The position numbers and the translations under genes were made by a program. This document shows positions 1 through 9,288 of a stretch of DNA of 58,661 nt, piece by piece (the stretch's first letter is position 1; each line of letters starts with the position of its first letter). The notes under the pieces were generated by a model. That model was given only the letters and a program-made list of their open reading frames with translations. It was not told the DNA's origin and searched no databases. Source of the stretch: Xenococcaceae cyanobacterium MO_188.B29. GTDB taxonomy: Bacteria; Cyanobacteriota; Cyanobacteriia; Cyanobacteriales; Xenococcaceae. Where the stretch lies: positions 1 to 58,661 of the forward strand of contig JASJDI010000006.1 in NCBI GenBank assembly GCA_030065155.1, written 5' to 3'.

Positions 1-182
1 GTTTAGGATAGATAGGATCAGGGTTTCGGAGCCTTTTGAGCTTAAACAAGTGCAAGGTTATAACCTCTAAAAACTCAGAATCCTGGTATTAAGTTCTTCC
101 CTAACACCTACTACCTAAAACCTAACACCTGTCGTCACCGAGAATTATAACTTTTTCAGCAAGCCCTATCTAGAAATATTTT
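1..182. other. left-edge intergenic DNA with short repeats
   Basis: No gene is visible. Around 105-130 there are degenerate tandem copies of a CCTAACACCTA-like heptamer/octamer, the kind of short intergenic repeat seen elsewhere in this window. The rest is AT-rich leader DNA for the downstream membrane protein. Confidence 0.4.
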
Positions 183-233
183 GTGCCATCGGGATTTGGT
201 ATTACTATAAATCTAGACAAAAATTATTTGAGT

Positions 234-2405
234 ATGATTTTCTCTGCATCAAATCTCCGAAAACAGCCATTTGTTATTTTAGCTACCTATACTACAGTAA
301 TTATTGCTTCTTTACTTGCTTATGGCTACAAGTTAGCTTCCAGTAATATTTACAATCAAGTTCCTGCAATTATTTCTCTGCTTAATCCTGAATTATATAA
401 CAATGATTTTTATATTCAGGAAATGACCCAATTTACCCCTAGATATTACTACTATCATTTGATTTATTGGGGAGTTAAATTAGGGTTTAGTTTACCTTGG
501 GTTTGTTTTGGATTATATGTTATTGCTTTTAGTTCTTTTTTAATTGGTTTATACTCTCTGGGGAGGATATTTAATCAATCTAGATTATCCGCTACAGTTT
601 TTACCTTTTTGGGGTTTGCTGCCACAGTAAATGGCAGAATTGGTCATGCCGATCTGTTTCGTACCGATCCTATACCTGCTACTTTAGCAATGGGTTTAGT
701 TGTGTGGGGATTTTATTTTTGTTTCCGTCAAAAATGGATTTTAGGTTATTTCTTTTTTGGCTTAACCTGCTTGTTACAATTTTTAGTGGGTGCTTTACCT
801 GGAATTTTGATGGCTATCCCTTTATTGATATCAGGGGTAAAAAATAAAAGTTTTAAGCAAATATTTTTTTCGTTTTTTGCCTTAGGAATATGCGCTAGTT
901 TAGTCTATATTCCTATGCTATTGATTGGTAATACCAATAGCGGGACTATCAGTAACGAAGAGTTTATTTATCTCTATGGATATATCCGTCATCCTCATCA
1001 TTTGATTTTTTCTAGTTTTGGTTTAACTGGTTCACGAGGATGGTTAAATTTTATTCTTTTCACTGTTGGTGGCTTACTCTGTATTAAAAGCTCTAAATCT
1101 TTGAAGCAAGAGGTAAAGTTGCAATTAGCAATAGTTATTTTAATTTCTTGTTTTTCACTGGTTATTAATTACATTTTTGTTGAAATTTATCCTCTAGATT
1201 TTGTTGCCAAATTACAGTTTGCTAGAACAACTCCTTTTGCTCAGTTAATGATTTTACTGGGAATTAGTGTATTGGTAGAGGAAGAATATAGCAAAGGCAA
1301 TATACCCATTGCTTTTTTGTTGATTATTGCTCCTATTTTACGAGGTGCAGGAGTGTTGTCACTAATTTTAGGAGTTAGTTTATGCTTAGAGCATCGCGGT
1401 GAGTATAAGTCTTTAAATCGATTTGGGGAAACAGAATCTTACGAAAAACAACTCGATCGATCTCCTTCTAGTTTGGTAATTTTCTCCTGGGGAGCAATTT
1501 CTCTATTTTTTCTAGCTACTTCTAATTTGATTGATTTTACTATTGGTTTGTCAAGTATTGTTTTTGTTATATTAATTGGTTATTATCAACCAAAATATAT
1601 CTTAGATATTACTAGTAAACCTTGGATAAGATTATTATCTCTTGGTACTTTATTGACGATCGTGCCGATCGCTTTTTTTCCCGATGGTATTATTGTCGAT
1701 TTATTTTTCCTACTCTGGCTAAACTTAGATAAGAATAACGCGATCGCTAAAAAAACAAAAGAAATATCGATATTTTTATTTGTTCTGTTTATGGTTTTAT
1801 ACCAACACTATGACTTGTTTTTATTAATTGCGATCGCCTTTCCTTTATTAATAGATAAAATTATCTCTAGCAATGAAAGAAAAAGAATTATTACTTTTAG
1901 TTTAGCTGCAATTTTAACTGCTTATTTTAGACTTAGTCTATGGAATATTTTGCCTCCTAGTTTGACAAGCTTCTGGAGATCGAGAATTAGAATCAATGCG
2001 ATCGCTGACAATGATGTGGTATTTTTAGCTCAAAAATTTCAGCAGTTAAGTTCAGAAGATGCTGTAGTATTAGTACCACCTTTAGATGAAAGATTTCGCT
2101 TTTATTCTCAAAGATCGGTTGCTTTTACTTTTAAAAGCTTTCCCTTTACTGATGCAGGAATTAATATCTGGAAAAATCGGTTAGAAACTATTTTAGGTAC
2201 AAACGGTTTTGGTAAGTATGCTCTTGATACTTTTTATAGTGAGCATAGTAATTCTGACATAATCGCGATCGCAAGAGAGTTTGAAGCGGGTTATATTCTT
2301 ACTCGTCTTGATTGGCATCCTAATTTAGATGGCAGAGTAATCGCGCAACAGGGAGATTGGATCATTTATCAGATTGATTTAAATTTAGAGGAAATAAATT
2401 CCTGA
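234..2405 (+). CDS. large polytopic membrane protein, function unknown
   Basis: About 720 residues with a dozen or more hydrophobic segments separated by short loops, ending in a soluble tail of roughly 130 residues (from about residue 590). The N-terminal part after the first helix has an aromatic-rich loop (TPRYYYYHLIYWG) and a conserved-looking stretch with GRIGHADLFRTDP. I recognise no enzyme motif. The overall pattern recalls the uncharacterised bacterial DUF6798 membrane proteins or GT-C-like proteins, but I cannot confirm either. The frame is open from a GTG at 183; I prefer the ATG at 234 because it directly precedes the charged residues and first hydrophobic helix. Neither start has a strong ribosome-binding site. 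The next gene is convergent, 22 bases away. Confidence 0.75.
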   Translation: MIFSASNLRKQPFVILATYTTVIIASLLAYGYKLASSNIYNQVPAIISLLNPELYNNDFYIQEMTQFTPRYYYYHLIYWGVKLGFSLPWVCFGLYVIAFSSFLIGLYSLGRIFNQSRLSATVFTFLGFAATVNGRIGHADLFRTDPIPATLAMGLVVWGFYFCFRQKWILGYFFFGLTCLLQFLVGALPGILMAIPLLISGVKNKSFKQIFFSFFALGICASLVYIPMLLIGNTNSGTISNEEFIYLYGYIRHPHHLIFSSFGLTGSRGWLNFILFTVGGLLCIKSSKSLKQEVKLQLAIVILISCFSLVINYIFVEIYPLDFVAKLQFARTTPFAQLMILLGISVLVEEEYSKGNIPIAFLLIIAPILRGAGVLSLILGVSLCLEHRGEYKSLNRFGETESYEKQLDRSPSSLVIFSWGAISLFFLATSNLIDFTIGLSSIVFVILIGYYQPKYILDITSKPWIRLLSLGTLLTIVPIAFFPDGIIVDLFFLLWLNLDKNNAIAKKTKEISIFLFVLFMVLYQHYDLFLLIAIAFPLLIDKIISSNERKRIITFSLAAILTAYFRLSLWNILPPSLTSFWRSRIRINAIADNDVVFLAQKFQQLSSEDAVVLVPPLDERFRFYSQRSVAFTFKSFPFTDAGINIWKNRLETILGTNGFGKYALDTFYSEHSNSDIIAIAREFEAGYILTRLDWHPNLDGRVIAQQGDWIIYQIDLNLEEINS

Positions 2406-2427
2406 ATTTCTTTTCTTCTGACAATTT

Positions 2428-3621
2428 TTATCCTGTACTTAGATCCAATTGCCAAACAAATTGAGACTCTTGACGTTTAACAATCCATCGATCGCCTTTG
2501 ACGTTAATGGGAAGATCGATGGGATAAATTTGTAGTTTAAAACAAGTAGCACCAGGCATTCCTAAATCTACCCAAGAGTGAATATCCTTCGACAAACGTT
2601 CTCTTGCGTGAGAATTACCATAAGTGATAATTTGATTATCTTTCGCGATCGCTAAAGATTTGTTTTCTCTATCCCAAATTCCAAAAAAGTTTTTGTTCTT
2701 AGAGTCTGTTTTTGCAGATTTAAATGTTTGAAACAATGGTTCGCTAATGCTGAGAAAAAAGCGAATTGGCATAGTACGCCAGATGATGTCAACATCTTTA
2801 TAACCCCACCAAAAAGAGGTTCTAGATATTTCTTGAGTTTGTAATTCATTCCATTCTGGTAAATCTTCTAAATAGATGGGATCGAAGCGATCGAGACTAT
2901 ATTTACCAGTCATGTAAACAAATCCACAAGGCGATGAATCGAGGGATTCAAAATATTCATCTTTCTTTTGCAACAAAAATAGGTTATCTCCGCCACCTTC
3001 ATTTTTGATAACAACTAATAATAATCCGCCTTCTTTGATTTGATGATACAAATTACGGGGAAGATCGAAAGTACCAGCTGTAAAAATAATGCGATCGAAA
3101 GGACTTTCTGTTTCGTAACCATCTCCAGCATCTCCTTCGATAATACTGACATTATTTACACCAAATCGATCGATGTTTTCTGTTGCTATTTTCGCTACTT
3201 CAGGAATAATTTCCATACTGTAAACATGACCTTCTGCACCAACAATATGACCCATCAAAGCAGCATTCCAGCCACTTCCAGCACCCAATTCCAGTACTTT
3301 GTGTCCTGGTTCTAGTTTTAACAAGTTCAACATATATAAAACTAAGGATGGTTGAGAAATAGTTGAGACTCTTTTGTCACCATCCTCTCTCCATAAATCC
3401 AGAGAATAATTTCGATATAGTATTGGTAAATGTTCTTCTAAATTACTTTCATTTACTTCATGCCATTTTTCTTTTTTTAATAATTTATAGCGTCTAATAA
3501 ATAAATGTCTGGGTGTTTCTAGAAATGCTGTTTCTATTTCTTTGCCAATCGGACTATTAGCATTAGAATTACGGGTTATTTCTAAAATTTGATTTTGCCA
3601 ATAACTGACTGAATTTGTCAT
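2428..3621 (-). CDS. PCMT-like SAM-dependent methyltransferase with long extension
   Basis: A 397-residue protein with a class I Rossmann methyltransferase core. The stretch ISQPSLVLYML resembles the ISQP motif of protein-L-isoaspartate O-methyltransferase, and VLELGAGSGWNAALMG is SAM motif I (about residues 108-125), followed by acidic motif II (VYSMEIIPEVA) and DRIIFTAG. Classical PCMT enzymes are near 210 residues. This one has about 85 extra residues before the core and about 160 after it, including aromatic-rich sequence (TSFWWGYKDVDIIWR). It may therefore act on another carboxyl, protein or peptide substrate; repair of isoaspartyl residues is only one possibility. It is convergent with the preceding membrane-protein gene and divergent from the GT-C-like gene at 3875. 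Confidence 0.8.
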   Translation of the reverse strand: MTNSVSYWQNQILEITRNSNANSPIGKEIETAFLETPRHLFIRRYKLLKKEKWHEVNESNLEEHLPILYRNYSLDLWREDGDKRVSTISQPSLVLYMLNLLKLEPGHKVLELGAGSGWNAALMGHIVGAEGHVYSMEIIPEVAKIATENIDRFGVNNVSIIEGDAGDGYETESPFDRIIFTAGTFDLPRNLYHQIKEGGLLLVVIKNEGGGDNLFLLQKKDEYFESLDSSPCGFVYMTGKYSLDRFDPIYLEDLPEWNELQTQEISRTSFWWGYKDVDIIWRTMPIRFFLSISEPLFQTFKSAKTDSKNKNFFGIWDRENKSLAIAKDNQIITYGNSHARERLSKDIHSWVDLGMPGATCFKLQIYPIDLPINVKGDRWIVKRQESQFVWQLDLSTG

Positions 3622-3874
3622 TTACTTTTAATTGAGTTCAACGATGTCGATTCGATCGAGAATTCTTTTATTAAATACGGTAGTATTACAAACTTTAGAA
3701 ACTGTCATGTAGTAATACTAAATAATGATTAGTACTTATTACTCATTTTATGTTTATTTTCAGAGACACTTTTGATATTGTCATGATATTACAGAACACT
3801 CAAGCCAATTTAGTCTGATTTTTCTTGGTATCATCTCGCTTATAGATAAAAATGCTTGTTAAATATCAGTCAAC

Positions 3875-5404
3875 ATGATCAAAACTCCCAAGAATCTAAT
3901 ATTTGGTAAAAGCTTACAATCTCAACTAGTTAACCATTGGCTACTTCCAGCGATCGCTCTTTTCTGTTTGGGTATAGCTACTCGCTTACCGTTTCAAAGT
4001 CAGATTGTCTGGGGAGATGGAGGAAATTTTGCCTTAGCGGTCGAACATTTTGATATACGCTTAGAACAACCGCAAATGCCTGGTATGTTCCTCATTTTTA
4101 TTGGCTTTGCTCGCTTTTTTAACTTATTTCTGCATAATCCTACTGCTAGTTTAGTAATGGTCAATGTGGTAGCTTCGGGGGTAGCTGCTGCCATGTTATA
4201 TATCATCGGGACAACTTGGTTTAATCCACGGGTAGGTTGGACAGCTTCTTTGTTGATGTTAACTAGTCCTCTGCTGTGGTTTAATGGCGAAATGGCATTA
4301 TCCCATATGCTGGAGTTTACTTGGGTAGTTTTAATTAACTATACTGCCTACCGAACTGGTTTAGGAGAAAAAAAAGCTTTATTTGGTTTAGGGATATTAA
4401 TGGGTTTAGCTGGGGGTATTCGTCCGAGTACTCCCTTTTTTTTATTACCTTTATCTTTAGTGGCTGTATTTTTAGGACTTAGAGAGCGTAACTTTAAACT
4501 AAGAGATGTAGCAGTTGCAGTACTGATGGGGTTAGCAGCGATCGCTTTGTGGATGACTCCTCTAATAATTAGTTCTGGTGGTTGGGATACTTATTGGGGA
4601 ATGGTAAACCAATGGCTACCTCTACATACAGAAAGAGAAGATGCAGACTCTCTAATCAAAATTGTTGATAATATATTCCTTCTAGTTAAAGCGATTTTGC
4701 GAACAGTAGGATTAGGACTAATTCCCATGTTATGGGTTGTAGGAGTAAAAAGACCAAATTGGCTGAGGAGTTGGCGCAGAAATTGGGGACATAGAGCGAT
4801 CGCTCTTTCTATAACACCTGGAGTTTTATTTTTTCTTTTGGTTCATTTACGCCGTAAAGCTCAAAGTTTAACAATTATGCCTGGATTTATTTTACTAGGT
4901 GCATTAGCAATTGTTAGTTTTAGCGAGCATTTCTGGCAAGGAAAACGTCAGGCATGGGCTTTGGTGACTGCTGCTATAATTAGCCTTAATGGACTCTTCT
5001 TTCTTGTTGGACCCGAAGGTGTTCCTACTTGGCGAGAAATCCGCAATTTTGATGCTAAATTTATTGAACCAATCGAATTTATTAAAGAGAATTTTGACCC
5101 TGAAACTACAACCGTTCTCTCTCATCCCCTTTACAAACGTCTTGTTGCTCTCTATCTAACGGAATATCAACAACCTCACTTATCTAGTCAAGTTGCCAAT
5201 CATCGCGATCGACCCCAAGTTATTTCTGCACCAGTTAATACATTGGTACTGTTAGACAGGAAAATCCTCCGCAATCCAGAACAAAGCAAGGATTTTCAAA
5301 AACTAGTTATGCCTAGTGGAAATACTCTTCGTTATTTTACTTGGTCAAGCGATCGACAATTAGAAGTTACTACCGATTATGTTCAGTTAGTACCTATTAG
5401 ATAA
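3875..5404 (+). CDS. GT-C fold (PMT/ArnT-like) membrane glycosyltransferase
   Basis: A 509-residue protein with about ten hydrophobic helices. After the first helix there is an acidic loop (IVWGDGGNFALAVEHFDI), in the position where GT-C glycosyltransferases such as the dolichyl/undecaprenyl-phosphate-sugar dependent PMT and ArnT families place catalytic acidic residues. The sequence GGIRPSTPFFLLPL is typical of the membrane core. The C-terminal 120 residues look soluble and would face the periplasm. The likely role is transfer of a sugar from a polyprenyl-phosphate donor to a lipid, glycan or protein in the envelope; the acceptor is not predictable. The start is the ATG at 3875, about 250 bases from the divergent methyltransferase gene. 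Confidence 0.7.
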   Translation: MIKTPKNLIFGKSLQSQLVNHWLLPAIALFCLGIATRLPFQSQIVWGDGGNFALAVEHFDIRLEQPQMPGMFLIFIGFARFFNLFLHNPTASLVMVNVVASGVAAAMLYIIGTTWFNPRVGWTASLLMLTSPLLWFNGEMALSHMLEFTWVVLINYTAYRTGLGEKKALFGLGILMGLAGGIRPSTPFFLLPLSLVAVFLGLRERNFKLRDVAVAVLMGLAAIALWMTPLIISSGGWDTYWGMVNQWLPLHTEREDADSLIKIVDNIFLLVKAILRTVGLGLIPMLWVVGVKRPNWLRSWRRNWGHRAIALSITPGVLFFLLVHLRRKAQSLTIMPGFILLGALAIVSFSEHFWQGKRQAWALVTAAIISLNGLFFLVGPEGVPTWREIRNFDAKFIEPIEFIKENFDPETTTVLSHPLYKRLVALYLTEYQQPHLSSQVANHRDRPQVISAPVNTLVLLDRKILRNPEQSKDFQKLVMPSGNTLRYFTWSSDRQLEVTTDYVQLVPIR

Positions 5405-5510
5405 ATACATTTGAATCAAAAGTAAACATTTAAAAATACCTCGATCGAGCAAAACTAAAAGCTAAGAGCTAAAAACTAACACAACCGAGATGTCTGATTT
5501 AGACAAGAAT

Positions 5511-6863
5511 CTAGTTAATAGACAGAGAAGGTTGTTTCACTTGCCGTACAGGACTATTTTTCAAGATAGAGATTGCTCTTCTATATTGAGGGTCATTTTT
5601 TGTCCCTGCTAAAGCTGGATTAATATTAAGGTTCATTTGTTCTTCTTTAGTCAGATCGACCTGAATATCAGGGGTAATCCCTCTCTGATTAATGTCTATA
5701 CCACTGGGAGGATAGTACTGAGCAATCGTTACTGTTAAACCAGAACCATCAGAAAGAGAATGAAGGGATTGAACCTTTCCTTTGCCATAAGTACGAGTAC
5801 CGATTACCGTAGCTCTTTTATTTTCTTTTAAAGCTCCTGCTAAGATTTCACTAGCACTGGCAGAATATTGATCTACCAAAACAGCTAGAGGTAAGGTTGT
5901 TAATGCCGTACCATTAGCAGAAAAATTTTGTTTTCCACCCTTACGGTCTATTGTACTAACAATAGCTCCTTTTTCGAGCCACATGCGAGCAATTTCTACA
6001 CTAGAGAAAAGTAAGCCTCCTGGGTTACTGCGCAAATCAAGCACAAAACCCGAAATTTCCTCTTTGCTGAGGTTTTCGATCGCTTGTTTCATTTGTTCTG
6101 CAGCGTGAGAACTAAATTCATCTAATTTGATATAGCCTACTTTGAGGTTATCTTCGTCTTGAACATGGTACTCAACCGAGGGTAACTCAATTTGCGCTCT
6201 AGTTATAGTTACAGCAAAGGTTTCTTGTCCCTGCCGAGCAATTTGCAAACTAACTTCTGTTCCTACTTCTCCTTTTATTTCTGCTGATGCTTGTTCCAAA
6301 CTCATAAGAGAAGTTGGTTTATTGTTAATCCGTAAAATTCTATCTCCTTCTTTAATCCCTACTTCTGCAGCAGGAGAGTTCGCCAATGGTTGAACAACCA
6401 CTAAATCGCTAGTCTTCTCATCAATAGCCAAAATAATACCAACCCCAGACAGTTCCCCAGCAGTCTGACTAGTTAACTCTTCATATTCCTTTGGTTCTAA
6501 AAAACGAGTATAGGGATCTCCTAATTCCTTAAGAGACTGGCGAATTGCTTGGTATGCTTCAGCGCGATCGCTGTAATCTTTACTTAGTAGTTCTTGCCGT
6601 TTATTTTGCCAATCTACCTGATTAAATTTATGGTCGACAAATTCATTGTTGACAATTTGCCAAACCTCATCCACAACGGTTTTAGGACTGTCTTCTAAAG
6701 CTGCATTAACTGAAGGACTTGCATAGGAAACTACGAAAGAGGTAGTTGCCAAAGTCAACATTAGTTTAATGGAGGTAACTGCCGATAGATTTAATCGCTT
6801 CATGAGTGAGTATTTTCGACTAGTTGTAGGCTGGTTAGAAGAAGGCATTGAAGGTTGATTCAT
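5511..6863 (-). CDS. ctpB: carboxyl-terminal processing protease (S41)
   Basis: A 450-residue serine protease of family S41. It has an N-terminal basic stretch and hydrophobic signal/anchor (about 25-55), a leading helical domain, a PDZ domain (about 125-205, with GVGIILAIDEKTSDLVVV and GDRILRINNKP), and a catalytic core with the Ser in SASASEILAGAL and the Lys in GTRTYGKGKVQ, which together form the Ser-Lys dyad of this family. It is exported to the lumen or periplasm. Cyanobacteria carry several paralogues: CtpA matures the photosystem II D1 precursor, while CtpB and CtpC have other roles. Length and sequence feel closest to CtpB, but the exact paralogue is an inference. The gene is transcribed alone towards the convergent GT-C gene. 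Confidence 0.85.
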   Translation of the reverse strand: MNQPSMPSSNQPTTSRKYSLMKRLNLSAVTSIKLMLTLATTSFVVSYASPSVNAALEDSPKTVVDEVWQIVNNEFVDHKFNQVDWQNKRQELLSKDYSDRAEAYQAIRQSLKELGDPYTRFLEPKEYEELTSQTAGELSGVGIILAIDEKTSDLVVVQPLANSPAAEVGIKEGDRILRINNKPTSLMSLEQASAEIKGEVGTEVSLQIARQGQETFAVTITRAQIELPSVEYHVQDEDNLKVGYIKLDEFSSHAAEQMKQAIENLSKEEISGFVLDLRSNPGGLLFSSVEIARMWLEKGAIVSTIDRKGGKQNFSANGTALTTLPLAVLVDQYSASASEILAGALKENKRATVIGTRTYGKGKVQSLHSLSDGSGLTVTIAQYYPPSGIDINQRGITPDIQVDLTKEEQMNLNINPALAGTKNDPQYRRAISILKNSPVRQVKQPSLSIN

Positions 6864-7151
6864 GAGAAGAAGATCGGGAAATTAAGATTTACTTTTACCA
6901 CTAAAAAGCAGTGTACTCAAATAATATAAGTATTCTATTTATTTAAATCATTAAAAATAACTAATACATTTTAGACTACTGATTGTAAATGAAAATTTCG
7001 ATAAGATATTTTTTCAGTATTTATACCAGTTTACCTGATTTTAGCCTCAGTAATTATACTGATTAGATTACTAAATCTATAAATCTTATTTAAGATAGTT
7101 ATAGTAATAAAGATTCAATAAATTAATTACTAAATTACACTAATTACGTGA

Positions 7152-7631
7152 TTATTTAGCATTATTTTTATATTTTTTAGCGATAAAATCCATCAAAATA
7201 CGTTGATGAATATCTCCTAGAGGTCTTTCCTGCTCTGCCTTTTGTGAATAACAAAAACCACGACGAATATCTTGTAAACCAACTAAACTCAAATCCCATC
7301 CTTCATTAAGAATAAGAGCTTCTAATGATACTTTTAGTGGTGCATAATAAATATGACGAATAACCTTTTCATCATTATAACAATTCAGTTTGATGGGTGA
7401 AATTACGGTATAGCTAATTTCCTCCTCTAATTCTCTTTTAAGTCCTGCTTCTGGGGTTTCTCCAGGCTCAAGATGACCACCAAATAAACCCCAACAGCCA
7501 GGATAAAGAATTCCTGGAATATCATCTCTTAACTGCATTAAAAACTTTTCATCTTGCTCAAGAACTGCCATAGCCACATGAATTGGAGGAGCAGATTTGA
7601 CTGTAGTCTCAGAGGGATGGCGATCGTGCAT
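7152..7631 (-). CDS. Nudix hydrolase
   Basis: A 159-residue Nudix-fold protein. The box GHLEPGETPEAGLKRELEEE fits the G-x5-E-x7-REUxEE consensus that binds the divalent metal and hydrolyses a nucleoside-diphosphate-linked substrate. The preceding sequence (LYPGCWGLFGGHLEPGE) is standard for NTP/ADP-sugar type members. No residues that would fix the substrate are recognisable, so a house-cleaning or nucleotide-sugar hydrolase is the limit of the call. It lies 32 bases downstream of the lipoprotein gene on the same strand, so the two may be cotranscribed. Confidence 0.85.
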   Translation of the reverse strand: MHDRHPSETTVKSAPPIHVAMAVLEQDEKFLMQLRDDIPGILYPGCWGLFGGHLEPGETPEAGLKRELEEEISYTVISPIKLNCYNDEKVIRHIYYAPLKVSLEALILNEGWDLSLVGLQDIRRGFCYSQKAEQERPLGDIHQRILMDFIAKKYKNNAK

Positions 7632-7663
7632 AATGATTAGTAAAGATAAGCTTGGTTTTTGAT

Positions 7664-8077
7664 TTAATTGGTTAACTGTTGTAACTCTATCAGATAAAAA
7701 CTGCCTAGTTCTTGTTCTTGAATCGGTAAACTTTCCTGCTTAACTTTTCCTCTAATAAACACTTCCTCTCCTAGGGTTGGTAAAGGATTGTCCGTAAATA
7801 CCCAGACATTGCCCGTATCATCTTTTAGTTGATAAGCAGCACTACCTAAAAAAGGCGATCGATGAATGACTTTTCCTCTAACATAGATTTTTCTGCCATT
7901 TTTTTTCCTTTCGATCTGAGTAACAGAAGTAATGGCTAGTTCCTCTTTGCCCAGAGCCACCAAACTATCATCAATTAATTCTTGACAACCACCTACACCC
8001 ATAAGGATAGTAGTCATAATGCTCAAAGATAATATTTTCCAGCTAACATTGCTAAAGCTTGGTTTGAAAAGTGACAT
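7664..8077 (-). CDS. putative lipoprotein with OB-fold domain
   Basis: A 137-residue protein with a basic N-terminus, a hydrophobic stretch (ILSLSIMTTILMGVGG) and a lipobox-like GVGGC that would place the modified Cys near residue 31. The remainder (VTQIERKKNGRKIYVRGKV...YQLKDDTGNVWVFTDNPLPTLGEEVFIRGKV) looks like a small OB-fold, similar to bacterial tOB/BOF-like domains. Function is unknown; it is probably anchored in a membrane facing the periplasm. It is divergent from folD and precedes the Nudix gene on the same strand. Confidence 0.65.
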   Translation of the reverse strand: MSLFKPSFSNVSWKILSLSIMTTILMGVGGCQELIDDSLVALGKEELAITSVTQIERKKNGRKIYVRGKVIHRSPFLGSAAYQLKDDTGNVWVFTDNPLPTLGEEVFIRGKVKQESLPIQEQELGSFYLIELQQLTN

Positions 8078-8156
8078 CTTGAGATATCCTAGCCAATAGA
8101 AACAACTAATTTGTTATTCTACTCAGCTTAATTGTTTTATTCTTCTTCTTTTGTTC

Positions 8157-9038
8157 ATGTCTCTGCAAACAGCCCAAATTTTAGATGGTAAAGCTCTTGC
8201 TCAAAAAATCCGCACCCAATTACAGGTAAGAGTTCAAAACTTGCAAGCTCAGATTGGTCGTCCGCCAGGATTAGCAGTGTTAATGGTCGGAGATAATCCT
8301 GCTAGTGCCGTTTATGTAAGAAATAAAGAAAAAGCTTGCAGTAAAGTGGGAATTACTTCTTTTGGTAAGCATTTTCCTGCCGATACTTCCGCAGCCGAAC
8401 TAGAACAAGCGATCGCCGAACTAAATCAAGACGATCGCGTTGATGGTATTTTAGTGCAACTTCCTTTACCTAATCACTTAGATTCTGTTGCTTTGTTACA
8501 CCAAATCGATCCAGCTAAAGATGCTGATGGACTGCATCCTGTTAATTTGGGTAAATTAGTACGTGCCGAAGTAGGTTTGCGTAGCTGTACTCCCGCAGGA
8601 GTCATGGAATTATTACAGGAATATCAGATTCCCCTATCTGGCAAAAAAGCAGTAGTCGTAGGGCGGAGTATTTTAGTTGGTAAACCTTTAGCACTAATGC
8701 TTTTAGAACAAAATGCTACAGTGACAATTGCTCATTCTCGGACTCAAGACTTAGCTGCCGTCTGTCGAGATGCCGATATTTTAGTAGCAGCTGTAGGTAA
8801 ACCAGAATTAATCACCGCTGAGATGGTGAAACCTGACGCAGTAGTGATCGATGTGGGTATTAATCGTATAGAAGATAGTCAAGGAAACTCTCGTCTAGTA
8901 GGAGATGTAGCTTTTGAATCCGTTGCAGAAGTGGCAAGCTATATTACTCCTGTGCCTGGGGGAATTGGACCCATGACTGTAGCAATGCTACTTAAAAATA
9001 CAGTTTTAGGTTGGTCACAAAAATTATCAAAAATATAA
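8157..9038 (+). CDS. folD: methylenetetrahydrofolate dehydrogenase/cyclohydrolase FolD
   Basis: Bifunctional enzyme of one-carbon metabolism that interconverts 5,10-methylene-, 5,10-methenyl- and 10-formyl-tetrahydrofolate with NADP. Signature sequences are present: the active-site Lys region [24 protein letters not shown], the Rossmann segment [17 protein letters not shown], and the C-terminal [13 protein letters not shown]. At 293 residues it has the usual length. An in-frame TTG lies at 8151, but the ATG at 8157 gives the normal N-terminus ([15 protein letters not shown]), so I start there. It is transcribed alone. Confidence 0.96.
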   Translation: MSLQTAQILDGKALAQKIRTQLQVRVQNLQAQIGRPPGLAVLMVGDNPASAVYVRNKEKACSKVGITSFGKHFPADTSAAELEQAIAELNQDDRVDGILVQLPLPNHLDSVALLHQIDPAKDADGLHPVNLGKLVRAEVGLRSCTPAGVMELLQEYQIPLSGKKAVVVGRSILVGKPLALMLLEQNATVTIAHSRTQDLAAVCRDADILVAAVGKPELITAEMVKPDAVVIDVGINRIEDSQGNSRLVGDVAFESVAEVASYITPVPGGIGPMTVAMLLKNTVLGWSQKLSKI

Positions 9039-9288
9039 TTTAAGAGTTTATCCGTTCACAAACGAGATGAGTCTGGATTTGACCAAGAAGAGACATCTAA
9101 GTAGGGTTGATAGTTCTCATTATTTAGTCAAACCTAAATACAATCACTTAAGCCTATCGGATTTATAATCATCAAAATGACAAAACAAATAATGATTATG
9201 TAGAAGTAGTCAGAAAGACTTAGCTGTCAAACCATAGAACTTTCTTTGATTACATTCCGTGGTAAAAGTAAAGTAAAACGATGTAAAT

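Noticed and set aside
2652-2849. Short ORF within the methyltransferase gene
   Set aside because: Same-strand out-of-frame shadow without supporting signals.
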